64,000 bases of DNA from Nocardioides malaquae. GTDB taxonomy: Bacteria > Actinomycetota > Actinomycetes > Propionibacteriales > Nocardioidaceae. Position numbers and translations under genes: made by a program. Within the stretch, counting starts at the first letter, position 1. Each line of letters opens with the position of its first letter. Location of the stretch: contig NZ_JADCSA010000002.1 in assembly GCF_015070385.1 (NCBI RefSeq), positions 1 to 64,000 of the forward strand, given 5' to 3'. Below, in pieces: positions 1 to 9,282 of the stretch. The notes under the pieces were generated by a model. It made no database searches, was not told the origin of the DNA, and saw only the letters and a program-made list of their open reading frames with translations.

Positions 1-1025
1 TACCGGCTCGTGGAGAGCTGGGTGTTGAGGTCGATCACCGGCAGGATCCGCACCTCGGTGTGCGTGCCCCGCACCCATGACCGGACCTGGGACAGCAGGG
101 CCAGCTTCTGGCCGTTCTCGAGTAACCCGATCGGGTTGATGCCGGTGGTGCCGTCGGGCTGGACCTCGGCGGTGAAGTGCAGGTGCAGGTCGACCCGCCG
201 GGCCTTGCGCTGCACGTTCTCGTCCTCGGCGTCCGCACCGGCCAGGTCGAGTGAGGTCTGTTGGCGTGCCAGCTCGCCCAGCGCCATCGACCGGCGCACG
301 TCGAGTGATGCGGTGGAGCCACCGGCCTTGAGTGCCGCCGCGCCCGCGGCGAGGGCTTGGGCGAGGTCGTGCCCGTCAGCGTTCGAGACCTCCGCCTCGA
401 TCCGCATCGCACCCGCGAACGGTCCGACCGGGGTGTGGATGTGCACGTACCGGCCGTCGTGGTCCTCATCCCGTGGTGGCTCCTGCATCGCCAGGCCGTA
501 GAGCTCGATCGCCTGCGCGAGGATGCGTTCCATCTGGGCGCGGCCGATCTTCTCCAGGAACGGCGCCACCTGCGCGTCGATCCACGCCATCGCCTCCGGT
601 GTCAGGGCCGGGTCACAGTGAATGGTCGCCTCAGCGACCTGCTTGGCCCGCCACACCGGCACCAAGCCGGACTGGACCCGCTTCCACACCCGCGGCAGCC
701 GGTGGACCATCTCGACCGCGTGGCCGATCAGCTTCTTCGCCGCATCGGTGGAGACCCCCAGCGCGGCCCCGAGCTCGGGGATGCAGAACTCCGCCACCAA
801 CGGGGTGCCGTCACCCGAGATCGGCTCATCACCCAGTGGGTGGTGGAACGTGGCCGCGTTCCAACCGTCCTCGTCCGCGGGGTGGGCGACCGCCCACTCG
901 TACGCGATCGCCAGGAGATCGGCCTCGCCACGCTGCACCACCGAGCGTCGCTGACGAGCCGCACCGAGCAGCTCGGCGGCGGTCAGGTCACCCAGCTCGG
1001 GGGCGGCAGTGGCGGTGGCTTCCAT
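1..1025 (-). CDS. DUF222 / 13E12-repeat family protein, truncated by window edge
   Basis: The frame stays open from an ATG at 1025 to base 1, so the 3' part lies outside the window. About 341 residues are visible. They begin MEATATAAPELGDLTAAELL and include the helical segments typical of the DUF222 domain of the mycobacterial 13E12 repeat family (for example DAAKKLIGHAVEMVHRLPRV near residue 95). Complete members usually carry an HNH nuclease motif at the C-terminus; it would be off the edge here, so nuclease capacity cannot be judged. The family is often multicopy and prone to recombination, and its role is unsettled. No clear Shine-Dalgarno precedes the ATG. Family assignment is from pattern recognition. 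Confidence 0.75.
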   Translation of the reverse strand, partial: MEATATAAPELGDLTAAELLGAARQRRSVVQRGEADLLAIAYEWAVAHPADEDGWNAATFHHPLGDEPISGDGTPLVAEFCIPELGAALGVSTDAAKKLIGHAVEMVHRLPRVWKRVQSGLVPVWRAKQVAEATIHCDPALTPEAMAWIDAQVAPFLEKIGRAQMERILAQAIELYGLAMQEPPRDEDHDGRYVHIHTPVGPFAGAMRIEAEVSNADGHDLAQALAAGAAALKAGGSTASLDVRRSMALGELARQQTSLDLAGADAEDENVQRKARRVDLHLHFTAEVQPDGTTGINPIGLLENGQKLALLSQVRSWVRGTHTEVRILPVIDLNTQLSTSR

Positions 1026-1104
1026 GACTCAACCCAACCAGCGCCCACCGACGACTCTGAACCTCCGGCCGGACACGGGCCTCCGCCACACGCTGGCACA
1101 CAAC

Positions 1105-1136
1105 GAGGGCCGCCTCCCTCAGGGGAGACGGCCCTC
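1105..1136 (-). terminator. Hairpin terminator downstream of accA3
   Basis: An 8-bp stem (GAGGGCCG, 1105-1112, with CGGCCCTC, 1129-1136) continues after one mismatch into CTCCC/GGGAG with a 4-base loop. It lies 18 bases past the accA3 stop and before the DUF222 gene. There is no long T run, as is usual in high-GC actinobacteria. Confidence 0.65.
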
Positions 1137-1153
1137 GGTGGGACGGACGTACG

Positions 1154-2941
1154 TCAGTCCTTGAGCTCGCAGATGACCTCGCCGTTACCGACGGTGGCGC
1201 CGACCTCCGCCTTGAGGCCGGTCACGGTGCCGGCCTTGTGGGCCTTGAGGGGCTGCTCCATCTTCATCGCCTCGAGCACGACCACGACGTCGCCCTCGGC
1301 GACCTCCTGGCCCTCCTCCACGGCGATCTTGACGATGGTGCCCTGCATCGGCGAGGCCACGGCGTCGCCGGAGACGGCGGAGCCCGCCTTCTTCGCGGCA
1401 CGCTTCGGCTTCTTGGCGCCGCCGGCGGCAGCGCCACCGCCGAGACCACCCAGACCAGCAGGCAGGACGACCTCGAGGCGACGGCCATCGACCTCGACGG
1501 TGACCTTCTGGCGCTCGCCGGCCTCCTCGGCCTCGCCCGCCTCGCCACCGTAGGGCTCGATGTCGTTGACGAACTCGTTCTCGATCCACGTGGTGTAGAC
1601 GTCGAAGGAGCCCTCGCCGGTCTTGTTCGAGGCGCCGACGTAGGCGGGCTCGTCGAGGACCTTCTCGAAGAACGGGATGATCGTCGGCATGCCGTCGACC
1701 TTGAACTCGGCCAGCGCGCGCTTGGAGCGGGCGATCGCCTGGGTGCGGTCCTTGCCGGTGACGATCAGCTTGGCGACCAGCGAGTCGAACGCGCCCGGGA
1801 TGGTCTCGCCCTTCTCGTAGCCGGAGTCCAGGCGGATGCCGGGGCCGCTCGGCGGGGCCCACTCGGTGAGGGTGCCCGGCGCCGGCATGAAGTTGCGGCC
1901 GGCGTCCTCGGCGTTGATGCGGAACTCGATGGAGTGACCCTTGATCTCGGGGTCGTCGTAGCCCAGCTCCTCGCCGGCGGCGATGCGGAACATCTCCTGC
2001 ACGAGGTCGATGCCGGTGACCTCCTCGGAGACGCAGTGCTCGACCTGGAGGCGGGTGTTGACCTCGAGGAAGGAAATGGTGCCGTCGGCGGCGACGAGGA
2101 ACTCGCAGGTGCCGGCGCCGACGTAGCCGGCCTCCTTGAGGATGGCCTTCGACGACTCGTAGAGGCGGGTCAGCTGGTCGTCGGTCAGGAACGGCGCGGG
2201 GGCCTCCTCGACGACCTTCTGGTGGCGACGCTGCAGCGAGCAGTCGCGGGTCGAGACCACGACGACGTTGCCGTGCTGGTCGGCCAGGCACTGGGTCTCG
2301 ACGTGGCGGGGACGGTCGAGGAACTTCTCGACCAGGCACTCGCCGCGACCGAAGGCGCCGACGGCCTCACGCGTGGCGGACTCGAAGAGCTCGGGGATCT
2401 CCTCCATGGTGCGGGCGACCTTGAGGCCACGACCGCCACCACCGTAGACCGCCTTGATGGCGACCGGCAGGCCGAACTCCTTGGCCAGCTCGACGACCTC
2501 GTCGGCGTCCTTGACCGGGTCCTTGGTGCCGGGGGCCAGCGGGGCGTTGGCCTTCTGCGCGATGTGCTTGGCCTTGGCCTTGTCGCCCAGCGCGTCGATC
2601 GCCTCGGGGGAGGGCCCGATCCAGATCAGGCCGGCGTCGAGCACGGCCTGGGCGAACTGGGCGTTCTCCGCCAGGAACCCGTAACCCGGGTGCACCGAGT
2701 CGGCGCCGGACTTCTTGGCCACCGCGATGATCTTCTCGATGTCGAGGTAGGACTCGGCAGGCGTCGAGCCGCCGAGCGCGTGGGCCTCGTCGGCCAGACG
2801 CACGAACAGCGCGTCGCGGTCGGGCTCGGCGTAGACGGCCACGGAAGCGATGCCGGCGTCCTTCGCGGCGCGGATGACGCGGACGGCGATCTCACCGCGG
2901 TTGGCGATGAGGACCTTCTGCAAGGGCTTGATCTCGGGCAC
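1154..2941 (-). CDS. accA3: Acyl-CoA carboxylase alpha subunit (biotin carboxylase + biotin carrier)
   Basis: Biotin-dependent acetyl-/propionyl-CoA carboxylase alpha chain: ATP-dependent carboxylation of the biotin carried on its own C-terminal domain, supplying malonyl- or methylmalonyl-CoA synthesis with a beta subunit such as the one at 12108-13715. The protein is 595 aa. It opens with the biotin carboxylase signature [18 protein letters not shown], has the ATP-grasp glycine loop GGGGRGLKV and the active-site segment [10 protein letters not shown], and ends in a carrier domain with EAMKMEQPL, biotinyl-Lys about residue 560. I chose GTG at 2941 because AGGAG lies 5 bases upstream; a longer reading to 2983 would overlap the preceding gene. 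Its start is only 13 bases after the stop of the ligase fusion gene, so read-through from the iron operon is possible. Confidence 0.95.
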   Translation of the reverse strand: MPEIKPLQKVLIANRGEIAVRVIRAAKDAGIASVAVYAEPDRDALFVRLADEAHALGGSTPAESYLDIEKIIAVAKKSGADSVHPGYGFLAENAQFAQAVLDAGLIWIGPSPEAIDALGDKAKAKHIAQKANAPLAPGTKDPVKDADEVVELAKEFGLPVAIKAVYGGGGRGLKVARTMEEIPELFESATREAVGAFGRGECLVEKFLDRPRHVETQCLADQHGNVVVVSTRDCSLQRRHQKVVEEAPAPFLTDDQLTRLYESSKAILKEAGYVGAGTCEFLVAADGTISFLEVNTRLQVEHCVSEEVTGIDLVQEMFRIAAGEELGYDDPEIKGHSIEFRINAEDAGRNFMPAPGTLTEWAPPSGPGIRLDSGYEKGETIPGAFDSLVAKLIVTGKDRTQAIARSKRALAEFKVDGMPTIIPFFEKVLDEPAYVGASNKTGEGSFDVYTTWIENEFVNDIEPYGGEAGEAEEAGERQKVTVEVDGRRLEVVLPAGLGGLGGGAAAGGAKKPKRAAKKAGSAVSGDAVASPMQGTIVKIAVEEGQEVAEGDVVVVLEAMKMEQPLKAHKAGTVTGLKAEVGATVGNGEVICELKD

Positions 2942-2954
2942 GAACTCTCCTCGA

Positions 2955-5624
2955 CTACCGATCTGTGGGCATGCGTCGCGCACGCCAGTTGACGATTGTA
3001 TGGGCGCTGCGGTGGGTCGTCGGACCGGGGTTCGGGTGGTGGGCGCCCGGTCGCCCCGAGGTGAGCCGCGCCGCCACGGCCCGCTGCACCGGACGCATCA
3101 GCAGCCCGTAGCCGATCCCCACGACGAACGACGCCACCAGGGCCAGCCACGGGTGCCCGGCGTCCTCCAGCGGGGGGTAGACCTGCCAGTGGGTGAGGTA
3201 GACGAAGAGCGAGTACGACGCGAGCACGGCCGCGACCCGGCTCACCGGTCGCGCGCCCCACCGGGGCAGTCGCAGGTGGCTGAGCCAGGTCAGGGCGAGC
3301 ACTCCGACGACCACGATCGCCTCACGGGTCGGGTTGCCGAAGAAGCCGACGACGACCAACGGGGCCAAGGCGCTCACCACCAGCTTGCGGCGCACGGTGT
3401 CGGCGCGCGCGGCGCACCAGCCGAGCACGAAGAGGAAGGCCACCACGGAGGTGGTGTAGCGCTCGACGGCGTCGGCCTCGACCCCCACCCGGGCGTGGCG
3501 CACGGTGGTCGTCGCCAGCAGCAGTCCGACCGCGAAGAGGAAGGGGGCCCGCCGTTCCCACCGGTGCACCCACGGCACCGACAGCAGCAGCAACGCGGCG
3601 AGCATCGTCCAGACCAGGGCCTCGAGGAACCACAGCTGCCACCGTTCGTCCCACCCCGGTGACCCGAGGACCCCGTTGAGCAGCAACGCCGTGGAGGCGT
3701 CGTAGCCGCCGGACAGGAAGGCCACGGTGCCGACCCAGGCCACGGCGGGCACGACGACCTGCAGCACGGTCGACAGGCCGTGCCGGACCCGGGTCGCCGG
3801 GTCGGCCGAGCCGAGCTGGAAACGGGCGAAGTTGTAGCCGGCGACGGCGAGCAGCAGGTGGGCGCCCCCCTGCCACCCGACGAGGTCGACGTGGCCGGCG
3901 ACGATCGCCACGATGGCCAGGGCGCGCAGGGCGATGGTCGTGTCGAGCCGTGCCGCGGGCCGCGGCCGTTCGCCGGGGCGTACGTCGTGGTGCGCTGCCG
4001 CAAGCTCGGCGAAGGGCGTCGTGTGCCATCCGTCGGGCAGGTCGCCCAGGCGCTCCTCCAGGCGGACCGTGAGCTCGACGTAGGAGAGGGAGTCGCCACC
4101 GAGCGAGACGAACGTGTCGGACTCGTCCGCGTCGTCACGACCCAGCACGATGCCGGCCCACGCGGTGATCCAGACGGCCAGCGGGGCGTCGGGGTCGGGC
4201 GCCTCGGAGGCGGGCGTCGAGGTCTCGTCCGCCGCTCGCGCCTCCGCCAGGCGCAGCAGCGCTGCCCGGTCGACCTTGCCGCTGGAGGTCCTGGGCAGCT
4301 CGTCCACGAGGTGAGCCCGCACGGCGTGAGCAGGCAGGCCGCAGAGGTGCGCGACCGTGGTGGCCAACCGTCGGCCCCGGCCCCGGGCCGTCGCGAGGTC
4401 GGGGTCCGGCACGAGGCTGACGGCGTGCAGGACCTGGTCGGAGGCGACGAGGGTGGCCGGGGTGCCCTGCACCTCGAGGTCGACCTCGAGCTGGTCGAGG
4501 TCGATGCGCAGGCCGAAGATCTTCGCGAACCGGCTGCGGCGCCCCACGACCTCGTGGAGGCCGTCGCGCACCCGGCCGAGGTCTCCGGTGCGCAGCTCGG
4601 TCAGCTCCGCGCCGCGGGCCAGGTCGCAGAGCGTCTCGGCGTAGCCGAGCATGACGTTGGGCCCGCTGTAGACGAGCTCGCCGACGCCCGGCTCGTCGCA
4701 CTCGGCCACCGGGTCGACACGCAGGTGGCCACCCGGCACCGCGACGCCGATCGCGGTGGGGTGGTCGACCGCGAGGTGTGGGGGCAGCCACGCCATCCGC
4801 GCGGTCGCCTCGGTCTGCCCGTACATGACGACCAGGTCCCAGCCCTGACGCCGACCCCGCTGCGCCCAGTCGACCACCCGCTGCGGCGCCATCCGTCCGC
4901 CCGCCTGCGTCACCTGCCGCAGTGACGCCGGGCGGCGGGCGTCGAAGTTGATGCCCTCGAGCAGCTCGAAGGTGTAGGGCACCGCGGCGAAGGAGGTCAC
5001 CTCGTGCTCCCGGGCCAGGCGCCAGAACTCCGCGTCGACGACGCTGGCATCGGTCAGGACCACCGATCCACCGACCAGCAGGTGGCTGTGCACGACCGAG
5101 AGGCCGTAGCAGTAGTGCAGCGGGAGGCTCGTCAGCGCCCGGCTCCCGGGGCCGAGGTCGAGGTAGTCGGCGATCGCGGCGGCGTTGGAGACCAGGTTGT
5201 CGGCGGAGAGTCGCACCAGCTTGGGCGAGCCCGTCGAACCGGAGGTGCTCGACAGCATCGCCAGGTCCGGGTGGAGGTCGTGGAGGCTGGTCTCGCGGTG
5301 GACCCGGTCACCGTCGTGGCGGCACTCGACGTCGGGAAGCCAGGCGGTCGCGAGCGGGTGGGGCGCAGCGTCCGCTCCTCGGGGCGGCACGAGCAGGGAG
5401 ACGTGACCGTGCTCGACCGCCGCCAGGTGGGCGACGAGCGCGTCGAGCCGGTTGCCGCCCTCCACGAGGACGACCCGGCGTGCCGGACCCCAGCTGGCGG
5501 CACGTCGGGCGACCATCTGCGCCAGCTCGCCGTGCGTGAGCCGCAGGCCGTCGGGCCCGATCACGGCGACGGAGCCGTGGTGCTCGGGCGCCGCCAGCAA
5601 CCGGGGGCGGGTCCGGGTGCTCAT
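2955..5624 (-). CDS. AMP-forming ligase - carrier domain - membrane acyltransferase fusion
   Basis: An 889-aa three-part protein. Residues 1-455 form an adenylate-forming (ANL) domain: P-loop [11 protein letters not shown] about 125-135, [12 protein letters not shown] about 268, RTGDLGRV about 345, and catalytic Lys in [10 protein letters not shown] about 450. Residues 480-545 form an acyl/peptidyl-carrier domain with the phosphopantetheine serine in LGGDSLSY (Ser512). Residues 560-870 form a polytopic membrane domain resembling acyltransferase family 3, with [13 protein letters not shown] placing a conserved His near 578. By analogy to DltA-DltC-DltB it could activate a small acid, load it on the carrier and pass it across or onto a membrane acceptor; substrate and acceptor are unknown. 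The ATG overlaps the upstream ATPase stop (ATGA), making it the fourth gene of an iron-box-controlled operon. Confidence 0.85.
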   Translation of the reverse strand: MSTRTRPRLLAAPEHHGSVAVIGPDGLRLTHGELAQMVARRAASWGPARRVVLVEGGNRLDALVAHLAAVEHGHVSLLVPPRGADAAPHPLATAWLPDVECRHDGDRVHRETSLHDLHPDLAMLSSTSGSTGSPKLVRLSADNLVSNAAAIADYLDLGPGSRALTSLPLHYCYGLSVVHSHLLVGGSVVLTDASVVDAEFWRLAREHEVTSFAAVPYTFELLEGINFDARRPASLRQVTQAGGRMAPQRVVDWAQRGRRQGWDLVVMYGQTEATARMAWLPPHLAVDHPTAIGVAVPGGHLRVDPVAECDEPGVGELVYSGPNVMLGYAETLCDLARGAELTELRTGDLGRVRDGLHEVVGRRSRFAKIFGLRIDLDQLEVDLEVQGTPATLVASDQVLHAVSLVPDPDLATARGRGRRLATTVAHLCGLPAHAVRAHLVDELPRTSSGKVDRAALLRLAEARAADETSTPASEAPDPDAPLAVWITAWAGIVLGRDDADESDTFVSLGGDSLSYVELTVRLEERLGDLPDGWHTTPFAELAAAHHDVRPGERPRPAARLDTTIALRALAIVAIVAGHVDLVGWQGGAHLLLAVAGYNFARFQLGSADPATRVRHGLSTVLQVVVPAVAWVGTVAFLSGGYDASTALLLNGVLGSPGWDERWQLWFLEALVWTMLAALLLLSVPWVHRWERRAPFLFAVGLLLATTTVRHARVGVEADAVERYTTSVVAFLFVLGWCAARADTVRRKLVVSALAPLVVVGFFGNPTREAIVVVGVLALTWLSHLRLPRWGARPVSRVAAVLASYSLFVYLTHWQVYPPLEDAGHPWLALVASFVVGIGYGLLMRPVQRAVAARLTSGRPGAHHPNPGPTTHRSAHTIVNWRARRMPTDR

Positions 5625-6667
5625 GGCGTCCGGGAGTCGGCGGGGAGCAGGTGGACCCCGTCGTCGACCGCAACCGTCAGGGTGTCGCCGACGTGGGGAC
5701 GGACCCGGCTCACAGAGGCCTCGACCACCTGTCCGTCGGGCAGCTCCAGGAGCAGCTGCACCCCGGCACCGACGAAATCGACTGCTCGCACGGTCGTCCG
5801 CACCCCCGAGTCGGCGACGACGACCTGCTCGGGACGCACCAGCGCCACGGCGCCCGCGGCGTCGTCGACACCCGGGCCCGCGGACCGCTCCGGGTGGCCT
5901 CCGAGCACGGTGGTCACGTGTCCGGACCCACGCTCCAGCACCGGCACGAACGACGCCGGCCCCAGCAGGCGCGCGACCTCACGATTGGCGGGGGCGTCGT
6001 AGAGCGCGAAGGGCTCGCCGACCTGGGTGATCCGTCCGCCCACCATCACCGCGACGCGGTCGGCCATGGTCAGCGCCTCGCCACGGTCGTGGGTGACCAG
6101 CACGCCGGTGGCACCCTCGCGACGCAGCATCTGGGCGACCTGGGCGCGGACGTTGACCCGGGTCTGGGCGTCCAGGGAGGCGAACGGCTCGTCGAGGAGG
6201 ACGACTCCCGGACGCGGTGCCAGCGCCCGCGCCAGCGCGACGCGCTGCTGCTGGCCGCCGGAGAGCTCGCGCGGCATCCGCTGCTCGAGCCCGACGAGGT
6301 CGGCGAGGGCCACCAGCTCGGCCACCCGCGCCCGGCGGTCGGGGGCACGGCGGGGGAGGCCGAAGGCGATGTTCTCCGCCACCGTCAGGTGGGGGAAGAG
6401 GGCACCCTCCTGCGGCACGATGCCCACCTGCCTGCGGTCGGGGGAGACATGGGTCCCGGGCCCCGCGACCAGGGTGTCGCCGAGGTGGATCGTGCCCTCG
6501 GCCGGACGTTCGAAGCCGGCCATGAGCCGGAGGAGGGTCGACTTGCCGCAGCCGCTGGCCCCGATCACCGCCAGCAGGTCGCCACTGGCGACCTCGAGGT
6601 CGACGCCGTCGAGCACCCACGAGCGGTGGTAGCCGAAGCGCAGCTGCGAGATCGCGATGCCGGTCAC
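5621..6667 (-). CDS. Iron(III)-type ABC transporter ATPase (FbpC-like)
   Basis: ATP-binding subunit of a ferric-iron-type importer, 348 aa. Walker A is GASGCGKST, signature LSGGQQQR, Walker B VVLLDEPFASLD and H-loop VTHDRGEA; a C-terminal TOBE-like regulatory segment (VALVRPEQVVVADSG onward) follows. This matches the FbpC/PotA class rather than siderophore-type ATPases. I placed the start at GTG 6667, which forms a GTGA overlap with the permease stop; the open frame continues upstream only as a shadow of the permease gene. It overlaps the next gene by 4 bases, so the operon is translationally coupled throughout. Confidence 0.92.
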   Translation of the reverse strand: MTGIAISQLRFGYHRSWVLDGVDLEVASGDLLAVIGASGCGKSTLLRLMAGFERPAEGTIHLGDTLVAGPGTHVSPDRRQVGIVPQEGALFPHLTVAENIAFGLPRRAPDRRARVAELVALADLVGLEQRMPRELSGGQQQRVALARALAPRPGVVLLDEPFASLDAQTRVNVRAQVAQMLRREGATGVLVTHDRGEALTMADRVAVMVGGRITQVGEPFALYDAPANREVARLLGPASFVPVLERGSGHVTTVLGGHPERSAGPGVDDAAGAVALVRPEQVVVADSGVRTTVRAVDFVGAGVQLLLELPDGQVVEASVSRVRPHVGDTLTVAVDDGVHLLPADSRTP

Positions 6668-8196
6668 GTGGTCTTCTCCCAGGTGGACGAGCGCGACAGC
6701 ACCAGCGCAGGCACGCTGGCGATGAGCACGAGGGCGAGGGCGTAGGGAGCGGCGGCACCCTGGGCCGAGGAGCTGGTGCGGCTCCAGATCTCGGTGGCCA
6801 GGGTGTCCAGGCCGCTGGGCCGCAGGATGAGGGTGGCGGGCAGCTCCTTCATGGCGGTGATGACCACCAGCAGGAAGCCTGCCGAGATTCCGGGGGCGGC
6901 CAGCCGGGCGGTGACCAGCCGCGCACCCAGGCGGCTGCGGCCCAGGGAGGCCGCGACCTCGCCGAGGCCGGGCGGCACCGCGCCGACCGCGGCACGCACC
7001 GAGCCGACGGCCTTGGGCAGGAAGAGCACGGCGTAGGCGAAGACCAGGACCCACACGGTCTGGTAGAGCCCCGGCACGACCCGCAGCGAGAGGTAGACCA
7101 GGGCGAGGCCGACGGTGATGCCGGGCAGGGCGTGGCCGGCGAAGCTCATCGTCTCGATGAGCGTGGTGGTACGGCTGGGGTGGCGGGCGGCCAGGACGCC
7201 CACGAACCCGGCGAGGGTCACCGCGACGACGGCGCCCAGCACCGAGACGGCGGCGGTCGCCGCCACGGCCGACCACAGCTCCGCCGGGTCGAGGGGGTGG
7301 CGGGTGCCCAGGGAGAGACGTCGGAGCAGTGCCGCGCAGGGCACCACGGCGGCGACGACCACGGGCACGAGCACCAGGACCCAGGCCGGCGCCGACCACC
7401 AGCCCAGGCGCACGGGGCGGGGGGCGCGTCGGGCCTGACGGGAGACCGACCAGCGGCGGGCGTCGCCGCGGGCCAGCCGCTCGAGGCTGACCAGCAGCAG
7501 GGCGATGGCGACCAGCACGAAGGCCAGCAGGGCGGCGCGTTCGCGTCCGACGAGTGAGCCGTACTGGCGGTGCACGGCGAAGGTGAGCACCTCGTGGCGC
7601 ATCAGTCCGGGCGTGCCGAAGTCGGAGAGCGCGTAGAGGCCGGCCAGCAGCGCGCCGGCCAGGGCGGCGGGAGCCACCTGGGGCAGCAGCCCGGTGGAGA
7701 AGGCGCCCCAGGGACGACGGCCCAACGAGCGCGCCACGTCGACGAGGGAGTGGTCGGCCACCCGCATCGCCGCGATCGTCGGCAGCACCACGTAGGGCAG
7801 GCAGGCGGCGGTGAGGATCGCCCAGGTGGGCCAGAAGCCGCGCAGCGACGGCACGGTGTCGAGCCAGCCGAAGGCCGAGACGTAGGACGGCACGGCCAGC
7901 GGGACGGCACTGGCCACGACCAGCCAGCGACGCCCGGGCAGGTCGGTCAGTGCCAGCAACCAGGCGATCGCCACGCCGAGGACCAGGCAGGTGAGGGCGA
8001 CGGCGACGACGAGCACGAGGCTGGCGCTGGTCCACTCCCACAGCCGACGGCGCAGCACCGCGTCGGCGCCCTCCGGCAGGACCCCGGCGGTACGCACCAC
8101 CAGGTAGACCAGGGGGGTGAGCGCGCAGACGACCGCCAGCAGGGCTCCCGCGAGGAGCCCCGCCGGCGGTCGGCGGCGTCGGGGGTGGACGCTCAG
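6664..8196 (-). CDS. Iron(III)-type ABC transporter permease (FbpB-like, duplicated)
   Basis: Inner-membrane permease of about 510 aa with roughly twelve hydrophobic helices in two similar halves, as in FbpB/SfuB. Each half has a binding-protein-dependent transport (EAA-like) loop: VARSLGRRPWGAFSTGLLPQ in the first and VAASLGRSRLGARLVTARL in the second. It partners the ATPase (GTGA overlap) and the binding lipoprotein. The start is unusual. No ATG, GTG or TTG exists in frame before the first membrane helix, but a CTG at 8196 makes a CTGA overlap with the upstream stop exactly like the neighbouring ATGA/GTGA junctions. I therefore infer CTG; a later GTG would delete the first helix. Confidence 0.85.
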   Translation of the reverse strand: MSVHPRRRRPPAGLLAGALLAVVCALTPLVYLVVRTAGVLPEGADAVLRRRLWEWTSASLVLVVAVALTCLVLGVAIAWLLALTDLPGRRWLVVASAVPLAVPSYVSAFGWLDTVPSLRGFWPTWAILTAACLPYVVLPTIAAMRVADHSLVDVARSLGRRPWGAFSTGLLPQVAPAALAGALLAGLYALSDFGTPGLMRHEVLTFAVHRQYGSLVGRERAALLAFVLVAIALLLVSLERLARGDARRWSVSRQARRAPRPVRLGWWSAPAWVLVLVPVVVAAVVPCAALLRRLSLGTRHPLDPAELWSAVAATAAVSVLGAVVAVTLAGFVGVLAARHPSRTTTLIETMSFAGHALPGITVGLALVYLSLRVVPGLYQTVWVLVFAYAVLFLPKAVGSVRAAVGAVPPGLGEVAASLGRSRLGARLVTARLAAPGISAGFLLVVITAMKELPATLILRPSGLDTLATEIWSRTSSSAQGAAAPYALALVLIASVPALVLSRSSTWEKTT

Positions 8197-9206
8197 CTCA
8201 GGCCCACTTCCTCGAGCATGGCCAGGGTGGCCTCGAGGTCCTCGAGCTCGGCAAGGTCCTCGAGCGGGCCCTTGAGGGAGGTGAGCTCCGGCAGGCCCTC
8301 GGGTGCCTCGACGCCCGGCAGGAGCGGGTACTCGAAGGTCTCCTCGGCGAAGTACTGCTGGGCGTCCTCGGCGACGAGCCACTCGACCAGGGCCTCGGCG
8401 TCGGGGTGGTCGGAGAGCGTCGCGGCGCCGGTCACGTTGACCAGCGCGCCGGGGTCGCCGGCCTCGGGGAACTTCAGCTCGGTGACGACGTTCTCCGCGC
8501 CGAGCTCGGCGCGCAGACCGAAGAGGTAGTAGTGGTTGATGAGGCCCAGGTCGACGGTGCCGTTCTCGATCGCCTCGAGCGTGTCGAGGTTGTTCTCGAA
8601 GGTCTGGACGTCGTTGGCGACCATGTCGGTCAGCCACTGGCGCGCGGCGTCGTCGCCCTCGGCGGCACGGAACCCGGTCACGAACGCCTGGAAGGAGGCG
8701 TTGCCCGGAGGGAACCCGACCCGGCCGGCCCACTTCTCGTCGGTGAGGGCCCCGACCGTGGTGGGCACCTGGTCCTCGTCGAGCTTCTCGCTGTTGTACG
8801 CGATCACGCGGGCGCGGGCGGTCAGGCCCACCCAGGTGTCGTCGGCGGAGGTGAACTGCGCCGGCACCTGGCCGGTGATCTCCTCGGGCAACGTCTGCAG
8901 CATGCCGGCCTCGGAGAGTGCGCCGAGCGCGCCGGCGTCCTGGGAGACGAAGACGTCGGCGGGCGTGTCCTCGCCCTCCTCGAGCAGCAGCGCCAGCGCG
9001 TCGGGGGTGGCGGTGTAGCGGGCGTCGACCTCGATGTCGGTCTCGTCGGTGAACTGCTTGAGGAGCGGGCCGACCAGACCCTCGTCGCGGCCGACGTAGA
9101 CCACGAGGGTGTCGTCGTCACCCTCGCTGGAACAGGCGGCGAGCGGTGCGAGCGTGAGGGCGGCGAGCAGGGCACCGAGGCGCAGGCGACGGGTGCGAGA
9201 GTTCAT
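8193..9206 (-). CDS. Iron(III)-binding lipoprotein of ABC transporter
   Basis: Extracytoplasmic solute-binding protein, 337 aa, with a lipoprotein signal (RRLRLGALLAALTLAPLAAC; lipid-anchored Cys after LAA). The mature part begins DTLVVYVGRDEGLVGPLLKQF, typical of the FbpA/FutA/SfuA ferric-binding class that delivers iron to FbpB/FbpC permeases. AGCYNSEKL-like text is present as RVIAYNSEKLDEDQVP, and the tyrosine pair NHYYLFG about residue 225 fits the iron-liganding tyrosines of this family. The ATG at 9206 has GGAGG six bases upstream. An IdeR/DtxR-type box lies on the promoter. It is the first gene of the operon running leftwards. Confidence 0.92.
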   Translation of the reverse strand: MNSRTRRLRLGALLAALTLAPLAACSSEGDDDTLVVYVGRDEGLVGPLLKQFTDETDIEVDARYTATPDALALLLEEGEDTPADVFVSQDAGALGALSEAGMLQTLPEEITGQVPAQFTSADDTWVGLTARARVIAYNSEKLDEDQVPTTVGALTDEKWAGRVGFPPGNASFQAFVTGFRAAEGDDAARQWLTDMVANDVQTFENNLDTLEAIENGTVDLGLINHYYLFGLRAELGAENVVTELKFPEAGDPGALVNVTGAATLSDHPDAEALVEWLVAEDAQQYFAEETFEYPLLPGVEAPEGLPELTSLKGPLEDLAELEDLEATLAMLEEVGLS

Positions 9207-9226
9207 CGAGTTCCTCCGAAGACATG

Positions 9227-9232
9227 AGTTTA
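9227..9232 (-). promoter_or_regulatory. -10 element of the iron ABC operon
   Basis: Read leftwards the bases give TAAACT, a good TANNNT element placed about 20 bases before the ATG at 9206. It overlaps the iron box, so repressor binding would block RNA polymerase. No good -35 is visible. Confidence 0.5.
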
Positions 9233-9248
9233 GGCGAGCCTAACCTTG
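9230..9248. promoter_or_regulatory. IdeR/DtxR-type iron box
   Basis: The 19-mer TTAGGCGAGCCTAACCTTG matches the published IdeR consensus TWAGGTWAGSCTWACCTWA at 16 of 19 positions when counted by eye. It overlaps the -10 of the ferric ABC operon, the expected layout for iron-dependent repression. The target assignment agrees with the FbpABC-like genes. Confidence 0.8.
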
Positions 9249-9282
9249 CCGCCCGGGAAGCCGGAATTCGCGTTCCAGATAG

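Noticed and set aside
1238-2992. 584-residue rightward open frame opposite accA3
   Set aside because: Shadow frame of high-GC coding DNA: Ala/Gly/Leu/Asp-rich with no recognisable domain, fully antisense to a clear biotin carboxylase.
5621-8041. 806-residue reading of the iron ATPase
   Set aside because: The first 458 residues are out-of-frame permease sequence; the true start is GTG 6667.
6664-8733. 689-residue reading of the permease starting at 8733
   Set aside because: The extra 179 residues are Arg/Gly/Pro-rich shadow of the binding-protein gene; the permease begins near 8196.
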